Assembly: GCF_001685355.1 (NCBI RefSeq)
Contig: NZ_CP016438.1
Span: 9,982,001 to 10,046,000, forward strand
Reading direction: 5' to 3'
DNA from: Streptomyces lincolnensis
GTDB lineage: Bacteria; Actinomycetota; Actinomycetes; Streptomycetales; Streptomycetaceae
DNA: 64,000 nucleotides
Shown here: positions 55,747 to 64,000 of the stretch, one piece after another
Numbering within the stretch: position 1 is the first letter of the stretch
How the letters are laid out: every line of letters begins with the position of its first letter
Program-made: the position numbers and the translations under genes
Notes under the pieces: generated by a model
Seen by the model: the letters and a program-made list of their open reading frames with translations, nothing else
The model's database searches: none
Told to the model about the DNA's origin: nothing

Positions 55747-56745
55747 ATGAGTTCCCGCTCCATAGGAATCCTGAGTACGGGTTCGTATCTTCCGAAGCAG
55801 GAGGTGAGCAACGCCGAGGTCGCCGAACGCGTCGGAGTGGAATCCGAATGGATCGAGCGCAGGACACAGATCAGGAGCCGGCGTTACGCGGCACCCGACG
55901 AGGCGACGTCCGATCTGGCCGCCCGCGCGGCGGCCGAGGCGCTGGACCGCGCCGGCTCGAAGGCCGAGGACGTGGATTACCTGATCGTCTCCACCTCGAC
56001 GGGGGACTCGCCGCAGCCTCCCACCGCCTGCCTGGTGCAGGACCTCCTGGGCGCCACTCGCGCCGCCTGCTTCGACGTCAACGTGGTGTGCAGCGGCTTC
56101 GTCTACGCCCTCGCGCTCGCCCGTGCCCTGGTCTTCCAGCGGCCGGAGAGTCTTGTCCTCGTGGTCGCCGCCGACGTTTACTCCCGGTGCCTGGACTTCT
56201 CCGACCGCCGCACGGCGGTGCTGCTCGGCGACGGCGCCGGGGCGGCGCTCGTCGGCCGGACGGCGGACGGGTCCGGCTTCGTCGACTTCGAACTCGCCAG
56301 CCGCGGCGATGCCCAGCGGCTGATCCGGGTGGACGCGGGCGGCAGCCGTCTGCCGGCCTCCGCCGAGACCCTCGCCCGCGGTGACCACTTCTTCCGCATG
56401 GACGGGCGGGGCGTGCGGGACTTCGTGATGGAGAACTTCCCGCCCTTCGCGCGACGCCTGGCCGACAGGACGGGCATTGCGCTCAGCGAGGTGCGGCACT
56501 TCGTTCCCCACCAGCCCAACGGTGTGCTGCTCTCCCAACTCGCCGAAGCGGGCGGCCTGGCCCACGCGCACACGCACCGCACGTTGGAGCGCTACGGCAA
56601 CACCGGGAGCGCCTCGGCCGCGGTCACCCTGGACGACGCCGCCCGCGCGGGACACCTGAGGCCCGGCGACCTGGTGATGCTGGGAACCTTCGGAGGGGGC
56701 ATGTCGATGGCGGCCGCCTACCTGCGCTGGGGGGCGGTCGCGTGA
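55747..56745 (+). CDS. Beta-ketoacyl synthase III (FabH-like)
   Basis: 332 residues with a complete catalytic triad: Cys115 in VNVVCSGFVYAL, His255 in VPHQPNGVL and Asn in YGNTGSAS. It condenses an acyl-CoA with malonyl-ACP or malonyl-CoA. In clusters for alkylmalonyl-CoA extenders, a KAS III supplies the 3-ketoacyl precursor that is reduced, dehydrated and then carboxylated by CCR. It sits directly between CCR and a 3-hydroxyacyl-CoA dehydrogenase. Confidence 0.9.
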   Translation: MSSRSIGILSTGSYLPKQEVSNAEVAERVGVESEWIERRTQIRSRRYAAPDEATSDLAARAAAEALDRAGSKAEDVDYLIVSTSTGDSPQPPTACLVQDLLGATRAACFDVNVVCSGFVYALALARALVFQRPESLVLVVAADVYSRCLDFSDRRTAVLLGDGAGAALVGRTADGSGFVDFELASRGDAQRLIRVDAGGSRLPASAETLARGDHFFRMDGRGVRDFVMENFPPFARRLADRTGIALSEVRHFVPHQPNGVLLSQLAEAGGLAHAHTHRTLERYGNTGSASAAVTLDDAARAGHLRPGDLVMLGTFGGGMSMAAAYLRWGAVA

Positions 56746-57632
56746 TGCCGGCGTCACACGGGCAGCAAGCGGCGGGCCGCGTGGAGCGGGTCGGCGTCGT
56801 CGGCTGCGGACTGATGGGCTCGGGCATCGCCGAACTGTCGGCGCTGGCCGGGTACGACGTGCGGGTGGCCGTCTCCTCCAGGGACTCGCTCGCGGCGGGC
56901 CGGGGCCGTGTCCTCGCCTCCCTCGACCGGGCGGTGCGCGCGGAGCGGATCGGCGCGGCCGACCGGGAGGCCGCGCTGGGCCGGATCTCCTTCACCACCG
57001 ACCTGATCGACCTGGCGGACCGTCACCTGGTGATCGAAAGCATCGCCGAGGACAAGGCCGCCAAGGTCGAGCTGTTCGCCCAGCTCGACAAGACGTTGGA
57101 GGATCCGGAGGCGATCCTGGCCTCGAACACCTCCTCCCTGTCCATCACGGCCATGGCGAGCGCGACCGGTCGGCCCGAGCAGGTCCTGGGCCTCCACTTC
57201 TTCAGCCCGGCGCAGCGCATCCCGCTCGTCGAGATCATCTCGTCCCTGCACACGACGGAGTCGGCCTCGGCCCGGGCCGAGGACTTCGTGACCGCGGGCC
57301 TCGGCAAGCAGGCCATCCGGTCCACGGACCGCACCGGGTTCGTGGTGAACGCGCTGCTGGTGCCGTATCTGCTGAGCGCCGTGCGGATGGTCGAGTCCGG
57401 CTTCGCCTCCTGCGAGACCATCGACAGCGGCATGACGCTGGGCTGCTCCCACCCCGTGGGCCCGCTCAAGCTCGCCGACCTGATCGGGCTGGACGTCCTG
57501 CGCTCGGTGGCCGACGCCCTCTACGACGAGTTCAAGGAGGCGCTCTACGCCCCGCCGCCGCTGCTGACGCGCATGGTGGAGAGCGGACTGCTGGGCAGGA
57601 AGACGGGGCGAGGGTTCTACCGCTACCGGTGA
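56742..57632 (+). CDS. 3-hydroxyacyl-CoA dehydrogenase
   Basis: 296 residues; the GTG at 56742 overlaps the KAS III stop and an ATG follows at 56745. Rossmann start VGVVGCGLMGSGIAEL; IESIAEDKAAK; the catalytic pair appears as His in GLHFFSPAQRIPLVEI with Glu later; TGFVVNALLVPYLLSAVRM. It interconverts 3-ketoacyl-CoA and 3-hydroxyacyl-CoA. With KAS III and CCR it would build the enoyl-CoA for carboxylation. Confidence 0.92.
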   Translation: MMPASHGQQAAGRVERVGVVGCGLMGSGIAELSALAGYDVRVAVSSRDSLAAGRGRVLASLDRAVRAERIGAADREAALGRISFTTDLIDLADRHLVIESIAEDKAAKVELFAQLDKTLEDPEAILASNTSSLSITAMASATGRPEQVLGLHFFSPAQRIPLVEIISSLHTTESASARAEDFVTAGLGKQAIRSTDRTGFVVNALLVPYLLSAVRMVESGFASCETIDSGMTLGCSHPVGPLKLADLIGLDVLRSVADALYDEFKEALYAPPPLLTRMVESGLLGRKTGRGFYRYR

Positions 57633-57694
57633 ACGCGACCCACTGGTGATCGAGGCGGCACGGGCCCTGCCCGTGCCGCGGAAGGGGACGACCC

Positions 57695-58492
57695 ATGACG
57701 CAGGTCTTCTCGGCCAGGACCTGGCTCACTCTCTACTGCTTGCCGCACGCGGGCGGCGGCGCACGGCCGTACCACCGCCTGGAGGCCGCGGTACCACGAG
57801 GAGTGCGGGTGGTCCCGCTGGAACTGCCCGGCCATGGGACGCGGTTGCGTGAACCCCTGTTGCGGGAGATCGGGCAGGTCGTGACCGAGGTGATCCGTCT
57901 GATGGGGGAGGACCGGAGCCGGCCCTTCGCTCTGTTCGGCCATAGTTTCGGCGGCCTCGTCGGCTACGAGACCACACGGCGGCTCGGGCGGTTGGGCACA
58001 CCGCCCGAACTGCTGCTCGTCTCCGGGCGCACCAGCCCCGTCTGGCCGCTGTCCCACGAACCCCTCCACCGGCTTCCGGATCCGTTGTTCATGGCCGGGC
58101 TGAGCCGGATGGGCGGCATCCCGCAAGCCCTGCTCGCGAGTCCGTCGGTGCTGCAGGTGTACCTGCCGTCGCTCCGCGCCGACCTGCGGATGGTCGAGAC
58201 CTACGCGCATACGCACAGCGAGCCGTTGGACGTGCCGATCGCCGCCTTCGCGGGACTCCAGGACCGGCTGACCGATCCGGCGGGCATGGAGGCTTGGGCC
58301 TCACTCACCGAAAGGTCCTTCGATCTGACGCTGCTGCGCGGGGGCCACTTCTTCCTCGACGAGCCGGAGTTCCGGACGGCCCTTGAGGCCCGGCTCGGCC
58401 GGATCGGTCCTCAGACCGATCCGGTGACGACCGAGCCGGGCCCGACCGCGGGACCGAACCGGCATGGCGCCGGCTGGTCGTCCGCCGAGTAG
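57695..58492 (+). CDS. Type II thioesterase
   Basis: 265 residues, alpha/beta hydrolase. Nucleophile Ser in FGHSFGGLVGYE, Asp in GLQDRLTDP, His in RGGHFFLDEPE; N-terminal LYCLPHAGGGARPYHRL is typical of editing thioesterases of PKS/NRPS systems. It removes stalled or wrong acyl groups from carrier proteins. GGAAGGGGA precedes the ATG. A Pro/Thr-rich tail ends the protein. Confidence 0.92.
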   Translation: MTQVFSARTWLTLYCLPHAGGGARPYHRLEAAVPRGVRVVPLELPGHGTRLREPLLREIGQVVTEVIRLMGEDRSRPFALFGHSFGGLVGYETTRRLGRLGTPPELLLVSGRTSPVWPLSHEPLHRLPDPLFMAGLSRMGGIPQALLASPSVLQVYLPSLRADLRMVETYAHTHSEPLDVPIAAFAGLQDRLTDPAGMEAWASLTERSFDLTLLRGGHFFLDEPEFRTALEARLGRIGPQTDPVTTEPGPTAGPNRHGAGWSSAE

Positions 58493-58699
58493 CCGAGTAG
58501 CCGGGGGCCGGGGGACTGACCCGCGGTTTTCATGTGGTCGAGGTCCACCAGGAGGCCCGGGCCCTCGCATCGCACCGGTCCTGAGCCCCAGTACGTCCCG
58601 TATCAGGACTTCCGGCCGGCCCACCGCGAGCATGGGGGTCGGAACGTCGCTCGGGATCGACGGTGGCGGGTCCGGGAGCGCAGAGACCCCGGACGTGCC

Positions 58700-59539
58700 T
58701 CAAGCGGCGCTGGTCCGGCTGTTCGACGGGGTCGCGGTGCGGTGGTGGGACGGATCGAAGCTGCGGCGGTCGGAGAACTCCTCCCCGACGAGCACCGCCT
58801 GGTGCAGCCGCTTCAGCCGTTGCGAGGGTTCCAGACCCAGCTCCGTCACCAGGGCCGAGCGCAGTCGCTGGTAGGCCTCCAGGGCCCGCCACGCGCCGCC
58901 GGACCGGTACAGGGCCGTCATGAGCTGCGCGCAGAACGTCTCGTGCATGGGGTGCTGGGCGGCCAGTACGGAGAGCTCCGGGACGAGTTCGGCATGACGG
59001 CCCAGTCCGAGGTCCGCGTCGATCCGCTGCGCCAGGACGGTCAGTCGCTTCTCCTCCAGCCCGACGACGTCCAGCTCCAGCACCCGGCCCACCTTCACAT
59101 CCATCAGCGCGGGCCCGCGCCAGAGCGCGATGGCCTGGCCGAGGAGCCTGGAGGCTGTGAGGTCGTCGCCCGCCTCGAAGGCCTTGCCGCCCGAGGCGGC
59201 CAGTTTCTCGAATTCCTGTGCGTCCACCCGCTCGGGGCAGGCCCGCAGGACGTACCCGCCGTGCTGGGTCACCAGTACGTTCTTCGCCGTCACGGCGTCG
59301 CGTTTCAGGGCGGTGGCGAGCTTGCGGCGCAACTGCAGGATGTAGGTCTGGAGTGTCGTGGCGGCGCTGCGCGGCAGTTCCTCGCCCCAGATCTCCTCCA
59401 TCAGGGTTGACGCGGGGACCACGCGATCGGCCTGTAGTGCCAGGAGTGCCAGGACCTGGCGGGGTTTGGTGGCACTCGGGGCGAACGACGACTGTCCATA
59501 GGTGGCTGTGAACGGCCCGAGAACCGTGATGTCCGTCAT
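58700..59539 (-). CDS. SARP-family pathway activator
   Basis: 279 residues, the short SARP type. N-terminal OmpR-like winged helix (about 1-95; ATKPRQVLALLALQADRVV, RSAATTLQTYILQLRRKL) and a bacterial transcriptional activation domain (about 100-250; VDAQEFEKLAASGGKAF, HPMHETFCAQLMTALYRSG). The start at 59539 has AGAGGA 6 bp upstream; a start at 59614 would add 25 unlikely residues. SARPs activate natural-product operons by binding direct repeats. I saw no TTA codon in it. Confidence 0.92.
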   Translation of the reverse strand: MTDITVLGPFTATYGQSSFAPSATKPRQVLALLALQADRVVPASTLMEEIWGEELPRSAATTLQTYILQLRRKLATALKRDAVTAKNVLVTQHGGYVLRACPERVDAQEFEKLAASGGKAFEAGDDLTASRLLGQAIALWRGPALMDVKVGRVLELDVVGLEEKRLTVLAQRIDADLGLGRHAELVPELSVLAAQHPMHETFCAQLMTALYRSGGAWRALEAYQRLRSALVTELGLEPSQRLKRLHQAVLVGEEFSDRRSFDPSHHRTATPSNSRTSAA

Positions 59540-60844
59540 CTTCGTCCTCTGCTGTCTGGGGAACTCCCGGCCTAGAACACTGGCAGGATCATGCTGCGGG
59601 GCCCAGTGATCCATTCATGAGTTTGTATGTGAATATGACATGTCATGGCTCAAGCGGCCGGGCGGCCACCGGCCCGGCGCGCCGCCCCGCTCGCTCGATG
59701 GCCCGCGACGCCCCCTCCGCAGCAGGGTGTTTTCGTAAATGTCCACCAAGGTCAGATCTGTCCGGGAAAGCTTTGAAGCTCTATGGCTTTAGGGAATCTT
59801 GACAGGATGGTCAGGTCTGCCATCATGGATCCATGATCATCCCCCACGTATCCCCCCGCTTAATTTCGCGTCGGAATGATCGCCGTGTGGCGCATCGCAC
59901 AATCGGAAAGATGTATTCGCCACTCGGCCGGGGGTGGGCCTGCCGGGCCGGGCTCGGCGCGGTGGAGAAGGTGCCGGGCGGGGCGGAGATCCACTGCGTC
60001 ACTTGCGCATGTGCCCTTCCCCTTGGGGGAGTTGGAGCGCACACGTCGAAGGCGGCATGTGTGTGTCCATGCCTGTTGGGCGGGTTTCGGAGGGTGCCAT
60101 GGGGGCATGGATCTGGTGCTGCGGAGCGGAATTCCAGGTCAGTGGTGCGCCGGGTCGGCCATATCGAAAACGGAGACAGGAAGTCGAAATAGAGGGCCGG
60201 GGCGTATCCTTGGCATTCGCCTCTGCGTCATTTTTGCGCTCCGAATGCTTCACGCATTCGCGGAAGTCTATCCGTCATCGACTGCCTTCTGTGCGGCAGT
60301 CACTGGGCGACCGGAATCGGTATTCGTATGACATGGGTGCGAGGTTCGGGCGGCGGCGGTCGTCCTGACGTCCGGTCGGTCAGGAAGACGAGGACTCCCG
60401 CATCGTGCGGCACGTTGGAGGCATGGCCGGTACCGGCCGGTGTCCGTGATGAGAGGAACTCCGGACGGCCTGGACCGGCTGCGGGACCTCGCGGCGGCGG
60501 TATCTCCTCCACTGGTTCCGGCAGTGGACCGGTGCGTCCGTGAGATGGCCAGGGGCCACCCGGGCTGGACCGGCGCTCGACGCCGTGCCGGCCGTCGTGC
60601 CGAGGAAGGGAGCACCAACGTCATGAGGCCCAGTCAGGTCAGGACCCGTCACATCACGCTCGTCGCGTCCGGCGGAACCGCGCGACGTGTCAGGGCGGAC
60701 GCCTGCCTGGCGGAGTTCGGTGACCACGCGCGGGCGCCGCTGCGGCCTTCGCGCAGGCGGGCAGTGGTTGCCGAGAAGCACGGGGGCAGAGCAAGTGCAC
60801 CGGCGTGGGGCCGGAGCGCACGGACCCAACGAAAGTACACGATC
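59540..60844. other. Long regulatory intergenic region between SARP and LuxR-type genes
   Basis: About 1.3 kb with no convincing gene. A 13-mer GGTCAGRTCTGYC occurs at 59750-59762 and 59809-59821. TTGACA at 59799-59804 followed 16 bp later by CATCAT is a candidate plus-strand promoter. The rest shows nothing I can name. Confidence 0.45.
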
Positions 60845-61456
60845 ATGCACACCAGAATCCTGCTCGCCGAGGAGGTTCACATGGTCCGTGGGGCACTGAC
60901 GGCCCTGTTGGAGCGGGAAGCGGATCTGCTCGTCGTGGCCTCGGTGAGCAGTGTGAACGACATCGTGCCGACCGCTCTCCAAACCCGGCCCGACGTAGCG
61001 GTGCTCGACATCGACGGATCCGGCCCGGACGTGCTCACCGCGGTGGCCGAACTCCACCAGGAGCTCCCCGGCTGCCGCACTCTGATCCTCAGCTCCTGTG
61101 GCCGCCCGAACCTGTTGCGACGTGCGCTGGCCGCCCACGCGCGGGGGTTCCTCCTCAAGGACGACCCGCCGGACCGGCTCGCCGAGGCGGTGCGCACGCT
61201 TGCCGCCGGCCAGAACCTCTTCGATCCCGTACTGCTGATGGAAGCGTGGAACTCGCAAGAGAGTCCCCTCTCGGCTCGGGAGACGGAGGTCCTGAGGCAG
61301 GCCGCTCGGGGTGCTGACGTCGCAGAGATAGCCGAGAGCCTGTGTCTGTCCGAAGGGACCGTGCGCAACTATCTGACCTCCGTCGTCTCCAAGCTCGGTG
61401 CGCGCAACCGCATCGACGCGGTCCGGATCGCCTACGACGAATGCTGGTTACCCTGA
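60845..61456 (+). CDS. NarL/FixJ-type response regulator with TTA codon
   Basis: 203 residues. Receiver domain about 1-120 with phospho-acceptor Asp in VAVLDIDG and Lys in GFLLKDDPP; the usual acidic pair near the start reads AEEVH. LuxR helix-turn-helix about 135-200 (LSARETEVLRQAARGADVAE, LCLSEGTVRNYLTSVVSKLG). No histidine kinase gene adjoins it, so it may be an orphan. The third-last codon before the stop is TTA (61448-61450), which could tie cluster expression to bldA. Its end overlaps the convergent hydrolase gene by 25 bp. Confidence 0.9.
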   Translation: MHTRILLAEEVHMVRGALTALLEREADLLVVASVSSVNDIVPTALQTRPDVAVLDIDGSGPDVLTAVAELHQELPGCRTLILSSCGRPNLLRRALAAHARGFLLKDDPPDRLAEAVRTLAAGQNLFDPVLLMEAWNSQESPLSARETEVLRQAARGADVAEIAESLCLSEGTVRNYLTSVVSKLGARNRIDAVRIAYDECWLP

Positions 61457-62247
61457 GCCGGGGCCAGGCGGCGCATGGTGTCGGCGACAGCGATCGCACC
61501 GGGCGCGCCGGGCTCGATGAGCGTGTAGTGGCCGATGCCGGACAGGACGACGGTCTCCAGATCGTCGTGGACCGTCGCGTAGTCCGTGAACTGCGACAGT
61601 GGCACCTCCTCGTCGACCGCTCCGTGCAACAGTACGGTCCGCACGCCCGTCGTCCCCGGCCCCTTCAGCAGCGTCAGCGGATCGACGTACGGCATCCGGG
61701 CCTCGAACAGGTCCGGCCCGCCCAGGAGTTGTAGCGCCGCGTCGTTGCTGAGCCGGTCCCGGCGGGTGGCCCGCAGGTCGGTCAGCGGGGCGAGGGCGAG
61801 CACGGCGGGCGGGAGGGACGTCGTGTACCAGGGCGAGTCGGCGGGCAGGAGAGCGCGGGCCGCGCACCACAGGGCGAGATGGCCGCCGGAGCAGTGGCCG
61901 GCCAGGACGTACGGCCTGCCTTCGGGCAGTGTGCCGACGATCCGGGCGATGTCGTCGAAGGTCTCCGGATAACCGCCGGCGCCCCCGGACCGGCGAAAGC
62001 CCGGCAGCAGCACGGAGAAGCCCTGCTTCGCCAGCCAGGAGGCGAACGGCGTCAGGTGCATCCGGTCGTAGCGCCAGTACCCGCCGTGCAGCAACACCAC
62101 CAGCGGTGCTTCCGGATCCTCGGCGGGCCAGGCGTCGTAGACCTGGTGCGGGTGGTCACCGTACTTCCCGTGCACGGGTGCGAGGACCGGCTTCAGGCTC
62201 AGGACGCGCTGCTCCTCCTCGGCGGCGTAGGCCGAGATCTCCCTCAT
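61432..62247 (-). CDS. Alpha/beta hydrolase, kynurenine-formamidase-like
   Basis: 271 residues with the HGGYW oxyanion motif typical of arylformamidases, nucleophile Ser in AGHCSGGHLALW, Asp in HGAVDEEVP and His in GIGHYTLIEPG. It would cut N-formylkynurenine to kynurenine and complete the route between the dioxygenase and kynureninase. The start at 62247 has GAGGAG 6-7 bp upstream. General esterase function cannot be excluded. It is in a minus-strand run with the SDR and the thioesterase. Confidence 0.82.
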   Translation of the reverse strand: MREISAYAAEEEQRVLSLKPVLAPVHGKYGDHPHQVYDAWPAEDPEAPLVVLLHGGYWRYDRMHLTPFASWLAKQGFSVLLPGFRRSGGAGGYPETFDDIARIVGTLPEGRPYVLAGHCSGGHLALWCAARALLPADSPWYTTSLPPAVLALAPLTDLRATRRDRLSNDAALQLLGGPDLFEARMPYVDPLTLLKGPGTTGVRTVLLHGAVDEEVPLSQFTDYATVHDDLETVVLSGIGHYTLIEPGAPGAIAVADTMRRLAPAQGNQHSS

Positions 62248-62317
62248 GAGGTGCTCCTCGGGACTGCCGCCCTGTTGGGACGGCTGGAAACGGGTGGGGA
62301 CGCGCGAGACGGCCGGC

Positions 62318-63100
62318 CTACAGGCCGAGGCCGACGCCACCGGTCGCGTCGAGCCACTGGCCGGTCACCCAGCGGGCGTCCTCGCTCGCGACGAAGGCGA
62401 CCACGTCCGCGATGTCGGCCGGCCGGCCGAGCCGGCCGAACGCCGAGTGCGCGGACAGTGCCTGCCGGATCTGCGGGTTCTTCAGGGTCGGGTTGATCTC
62501 GGTCTCGGTGAAACCGGGAGCGACCGTGTTCACGGTGATGTTCCGCGGGGCGAGTTCGAGGGCGAGGGACAGCGTCAGGTGGTCCAGGGCCGCCTTGGTC
62601 ATGGAATACGCGATGATCCCCGGGTACGCGAAGCGCGTGGCCGCCGACGAGATGTTGATGATCCGGCCGCCGTCCCGCAGTCGGCGGAGGCCCTGCTGGA
62701 GGATGAAGAACGGGGCCTTGGTGTTGATGGCGAAGACACGGTCGTAGTCCTCCTCGGTGACGTGCTCGATCGTCCGGGGAAGCGTGATCCCGGCGTTGTT
62801 GACCAGGATGTCCAGGCCCGGTTCGGTATCCGGGGCATGCGTGGCGAGCTCGCGGTCGAACGCGGACCACAAGGTGGCCGCGTCCGCGCGGACGCCCAGT
62901 TCCGCGTGGATCGCGAACGCCCGGCCGCCGTCTGTCTCGATCTCCTTGACCGTACGGTCCGCCGCCGCCTCGTCGTGCCCGTAGTGGACGGCGACCAGCG
63001 CGCCGTCCCGTGCCAGCCGTCTGCTGACGGCTCGTCCGATGCCGCGGCTGCCTCCCGTGACCAGCGCGGTCATGCCCTGGTGTCGTCCGGTGGCTGTCAA
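62318..63100 (-). CDS. Short-chain dehydrogenase/reductase, FabG-like
   Basis: 260 residues. ALVTGGSRGIGRAVSRRLA binds NAD(P); DILVNNAGITLPR; catalytic Ser, Tyr and Lys in INISSAATRFAYPGIIAYSM then TKAAL. It starts at a TTG at 63100 with AGGAG 6 bp upstream; the ATG at 63073 lacks a good ribosome site. It may be a discrete ketoreductase (compare AntM in antimycin clusters) or a tailoring enzyme. Confidence 0.88.
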   Translation of the reverse strand: MTATGRHQGMTALVTGGSRGIGRAVSRRLARDGALVAVHYGHDEAAADRTVKEIETDGGRAFAIHAELGVRADAATLWSAFDRELATHAPDTEPGLDILVNNAGITLPRTIEHVTEEDYDRVFAINTKAPFFILQQGLRRLRDGGRIINISSAATRFAYPGIIAYSMTKAALDHLTLSLALELAPRNITVNTVAPGFTETEINPTLKNPQIRQALSAHSAFGRLGRPADIADVVAFVASEDARWVTGQWLDATGGVGLGL

Positions 63101-63161
63101 GGTCGTCTCCTGGTTCTGAAGGTCCGAAGGAATGTCCTGCGAGGTGGGAAACCGTGTCGGC

Positions 63162-64000
63162 TCACCCGGTGACGGGCCGCAGCGCCTTGGCGATCACGGC
63201 GCCGATCATGGCCATGGGCGCGGGTTCGGTCATCGTGTAGTGCCCGCACGGCACGGGGTGATCGGTCAGCGGGCCGTCGACGTACGGCCGCCATGCGTCC
63301 GCCTTTCGGGCGGCGAGCGCGAGATCGTCGCCGTCGGTGCGGGTGTCCTCGGTGGCGCTGAAGAACAGCACCTCGCCGCGGTGGACGCCGGGGCTGAACT
63401 GCGGTGCGATACGCAGGTTGTTGCGCATCACGTCGGCGATCGCGGCGGCCTCGGCGCGCGTCACCGCGACCGTCGCGTCGCCGTCGGCCGGGGCCGCGCC
63501 GATGCGCGCCAGCACGCTCTCGACGTCCGGGACCGCGGTGTCCGCGTCGACCGGCAGCCCCGCCACTCGCATCAGCAGCCCGGCGACCTGCCGCTCGGCC
63601 TGGTCCGCGTCGTAGCGCATGCCGAGGGGCTGCGGGGCGTCCAGCATGGCCAGCAGCTCGACCCGCTCGCCCTGCTCCTGGAGCGCGCAGGCCATGGCGT
63701 GCGCGACGAAGCCGCCGTAGGACCAGCCCAACAGCCGGTAGGGGCCGTGCGGTTGGACCTCCCGCGCCAGGTCCACGTACGACGCCACCATGGACGCGGC
63801 GTCCGGCGCGGGCGGGCGGGCGCCGTCGAGGCCGTGCGCCTGGATGCCGAACACCGGCTGGTCCGGGCCGAGATGGGGGAGCAGTCCGGTGTACCGCCAG
63901 GCGACGCCGGCGCCGGGGTGGACGCAGAACAGCGGTGTCCCGGAGCCCTCGCGGCGCAGCGGCAGCAAGGGGCCGAGTGCGGCGGAGGACGGGTCGCCCC
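63162..64000 (-). CDS. C-terminal type I thioesterase domain, probably of an NRPS (5' end outside window)
   Basis: The frame is open to the window edge. GPLLPLRREGSGTPLFCVHP is the normal link between a carrier domain and a terminal thioesterase. Nucleophile Ser in LGWSYGGFVAHAM, Asp in MLDAPQPLG and His in PCGHYTMTEPAP. The domain releases the finished chain by hydrolysis or macrolactonisation. The upstream domains lie to the right, so NRPS rather than PKS is judged from the style of the linker and domain only. Confidence 0.83.
   Translation of the reverse strand, partial: GDPSSAALGPLLPLRREGSGTPLFCVHPGAGVAWRYTGLLPHLGPDQPVFGIQAHGLDGARPPAPDAASMVASYVDLAREVQPHGPYRLLGWSYGGFVAHAMACALQEQGERVELLAMLDAPQPLGMRYDADQAERQVAGLLMRVAGLPVDADTAVPDVESVLARIGAAPADGDATVAVTRAEAAAIADVMRNNLRIAPQFSPGVHRGEVLFFSATEDTRTDGDDLALAARKADAWRPYVDGPLTDHPVPCGHYTMTEPAPMAMIGAVIAKALRPVTG

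Noticed and set aside
54454..56757. 767-residue minus-strand open frame
   Set aside because: Antisense to CCR and KAS III, both of which have full catalytic motifs.
59833..60368. Small coding genes in the SARP-LuxR gap
   Set aside because: Several overlapping frames exist but none has a ribosome site plus conserved motif.

Overview
The window is high-GC DNA with short-gap and 4-bp-overlap operons, frequent GTG starts, Tat and lipoprotein signals, rare TTA leucine codons and a CebR-type operator. This points to a Streptomyces or a close relative, probably in an accessory part of the chromosome. There are no rRNA, tRNA or core housekeeping genes. Gene remnants and broken IS5-family elements are common. 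Region 1 (1-37.9 kb) is a glycan-utilisation island. It encodes secreted enzymes: GH43, a PKD/CBM6-type sugar dehydrogenase, a ThuA/DUF1080 protein, GH54, a large ThuA-sugar dehydrogenase fusion, a GH141-like beta-helix protein, an AA10 LPMO, GH5, GH95 and a CE1-type esterase. All but the LPMO carry a ricin-type beta-trefoil (CBM13-like) module. Two import systems serve them: an RbsABC-type transporter with an epimerase-like TIM barrel (13.7-19.3 kb), and a MalEFG-type transporter with an enolase-superfamily acid-sugar dehydratase (24.3-28.6 kb) beside a divergent FCD-GntR regulator. The likely targets are arabinose-, xylose- and fucose-decorated plant cell-wall glycans; ThuA, DUF1080, the dehydrogenase and the isomerase suggest keto-sugar chemistry. 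Region 2 lies between and around these genes and is a gene graveyard: a helicase tail, a doubly damaged esterase paralogue, two IS5-type remnants around the LPMO, an alcohol dehydrogenase/SDR deletion chimera, a GH62 tail, and in-order fragments resembling an ebo cluster (32.5-33.5 kb). Region 3 (38.1-44.7 kb) has an IS relic with terminal repeats, an efflux MFS pump plus FMN reductase under a divergent TetR regulator, a 173-bp MITE-like element, and a GH29 alpha-L-fucosidase behind palindromic operator candidates. Region 4 (45.2-64.0 kb) is the left part of a natural-product cluster. An acyl-AMP ligase and carrier protein face a PaaABCDE-like oxygenase operon, followed by tryptophan 2,3-dioxygenase, kynureninase and an ECF sigma factor. 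This matches the antGF/antHIJKL-N-P/antA layout used to make the 3-aminosalicylate starter of antimycins. It is joined to a crotonyl-CoA carboxylase/reductase, a KAS III and a 3-hydroxyacyl-CoA dehydrogenase (an alkylmalonyl-CoA extender cassette), a type II thioesterase, a SARP, a LuxR-type regulator, a kynurenine-formamidase-like hydrolase, an SDR, and the C-terminal thioesterase of a probable NRPS that runs off the right edge. Tryptophan would supply anthranilate, the Paa-like oxygenase would modify it on the carrier protein, and assembly lines outside the window would extend it.
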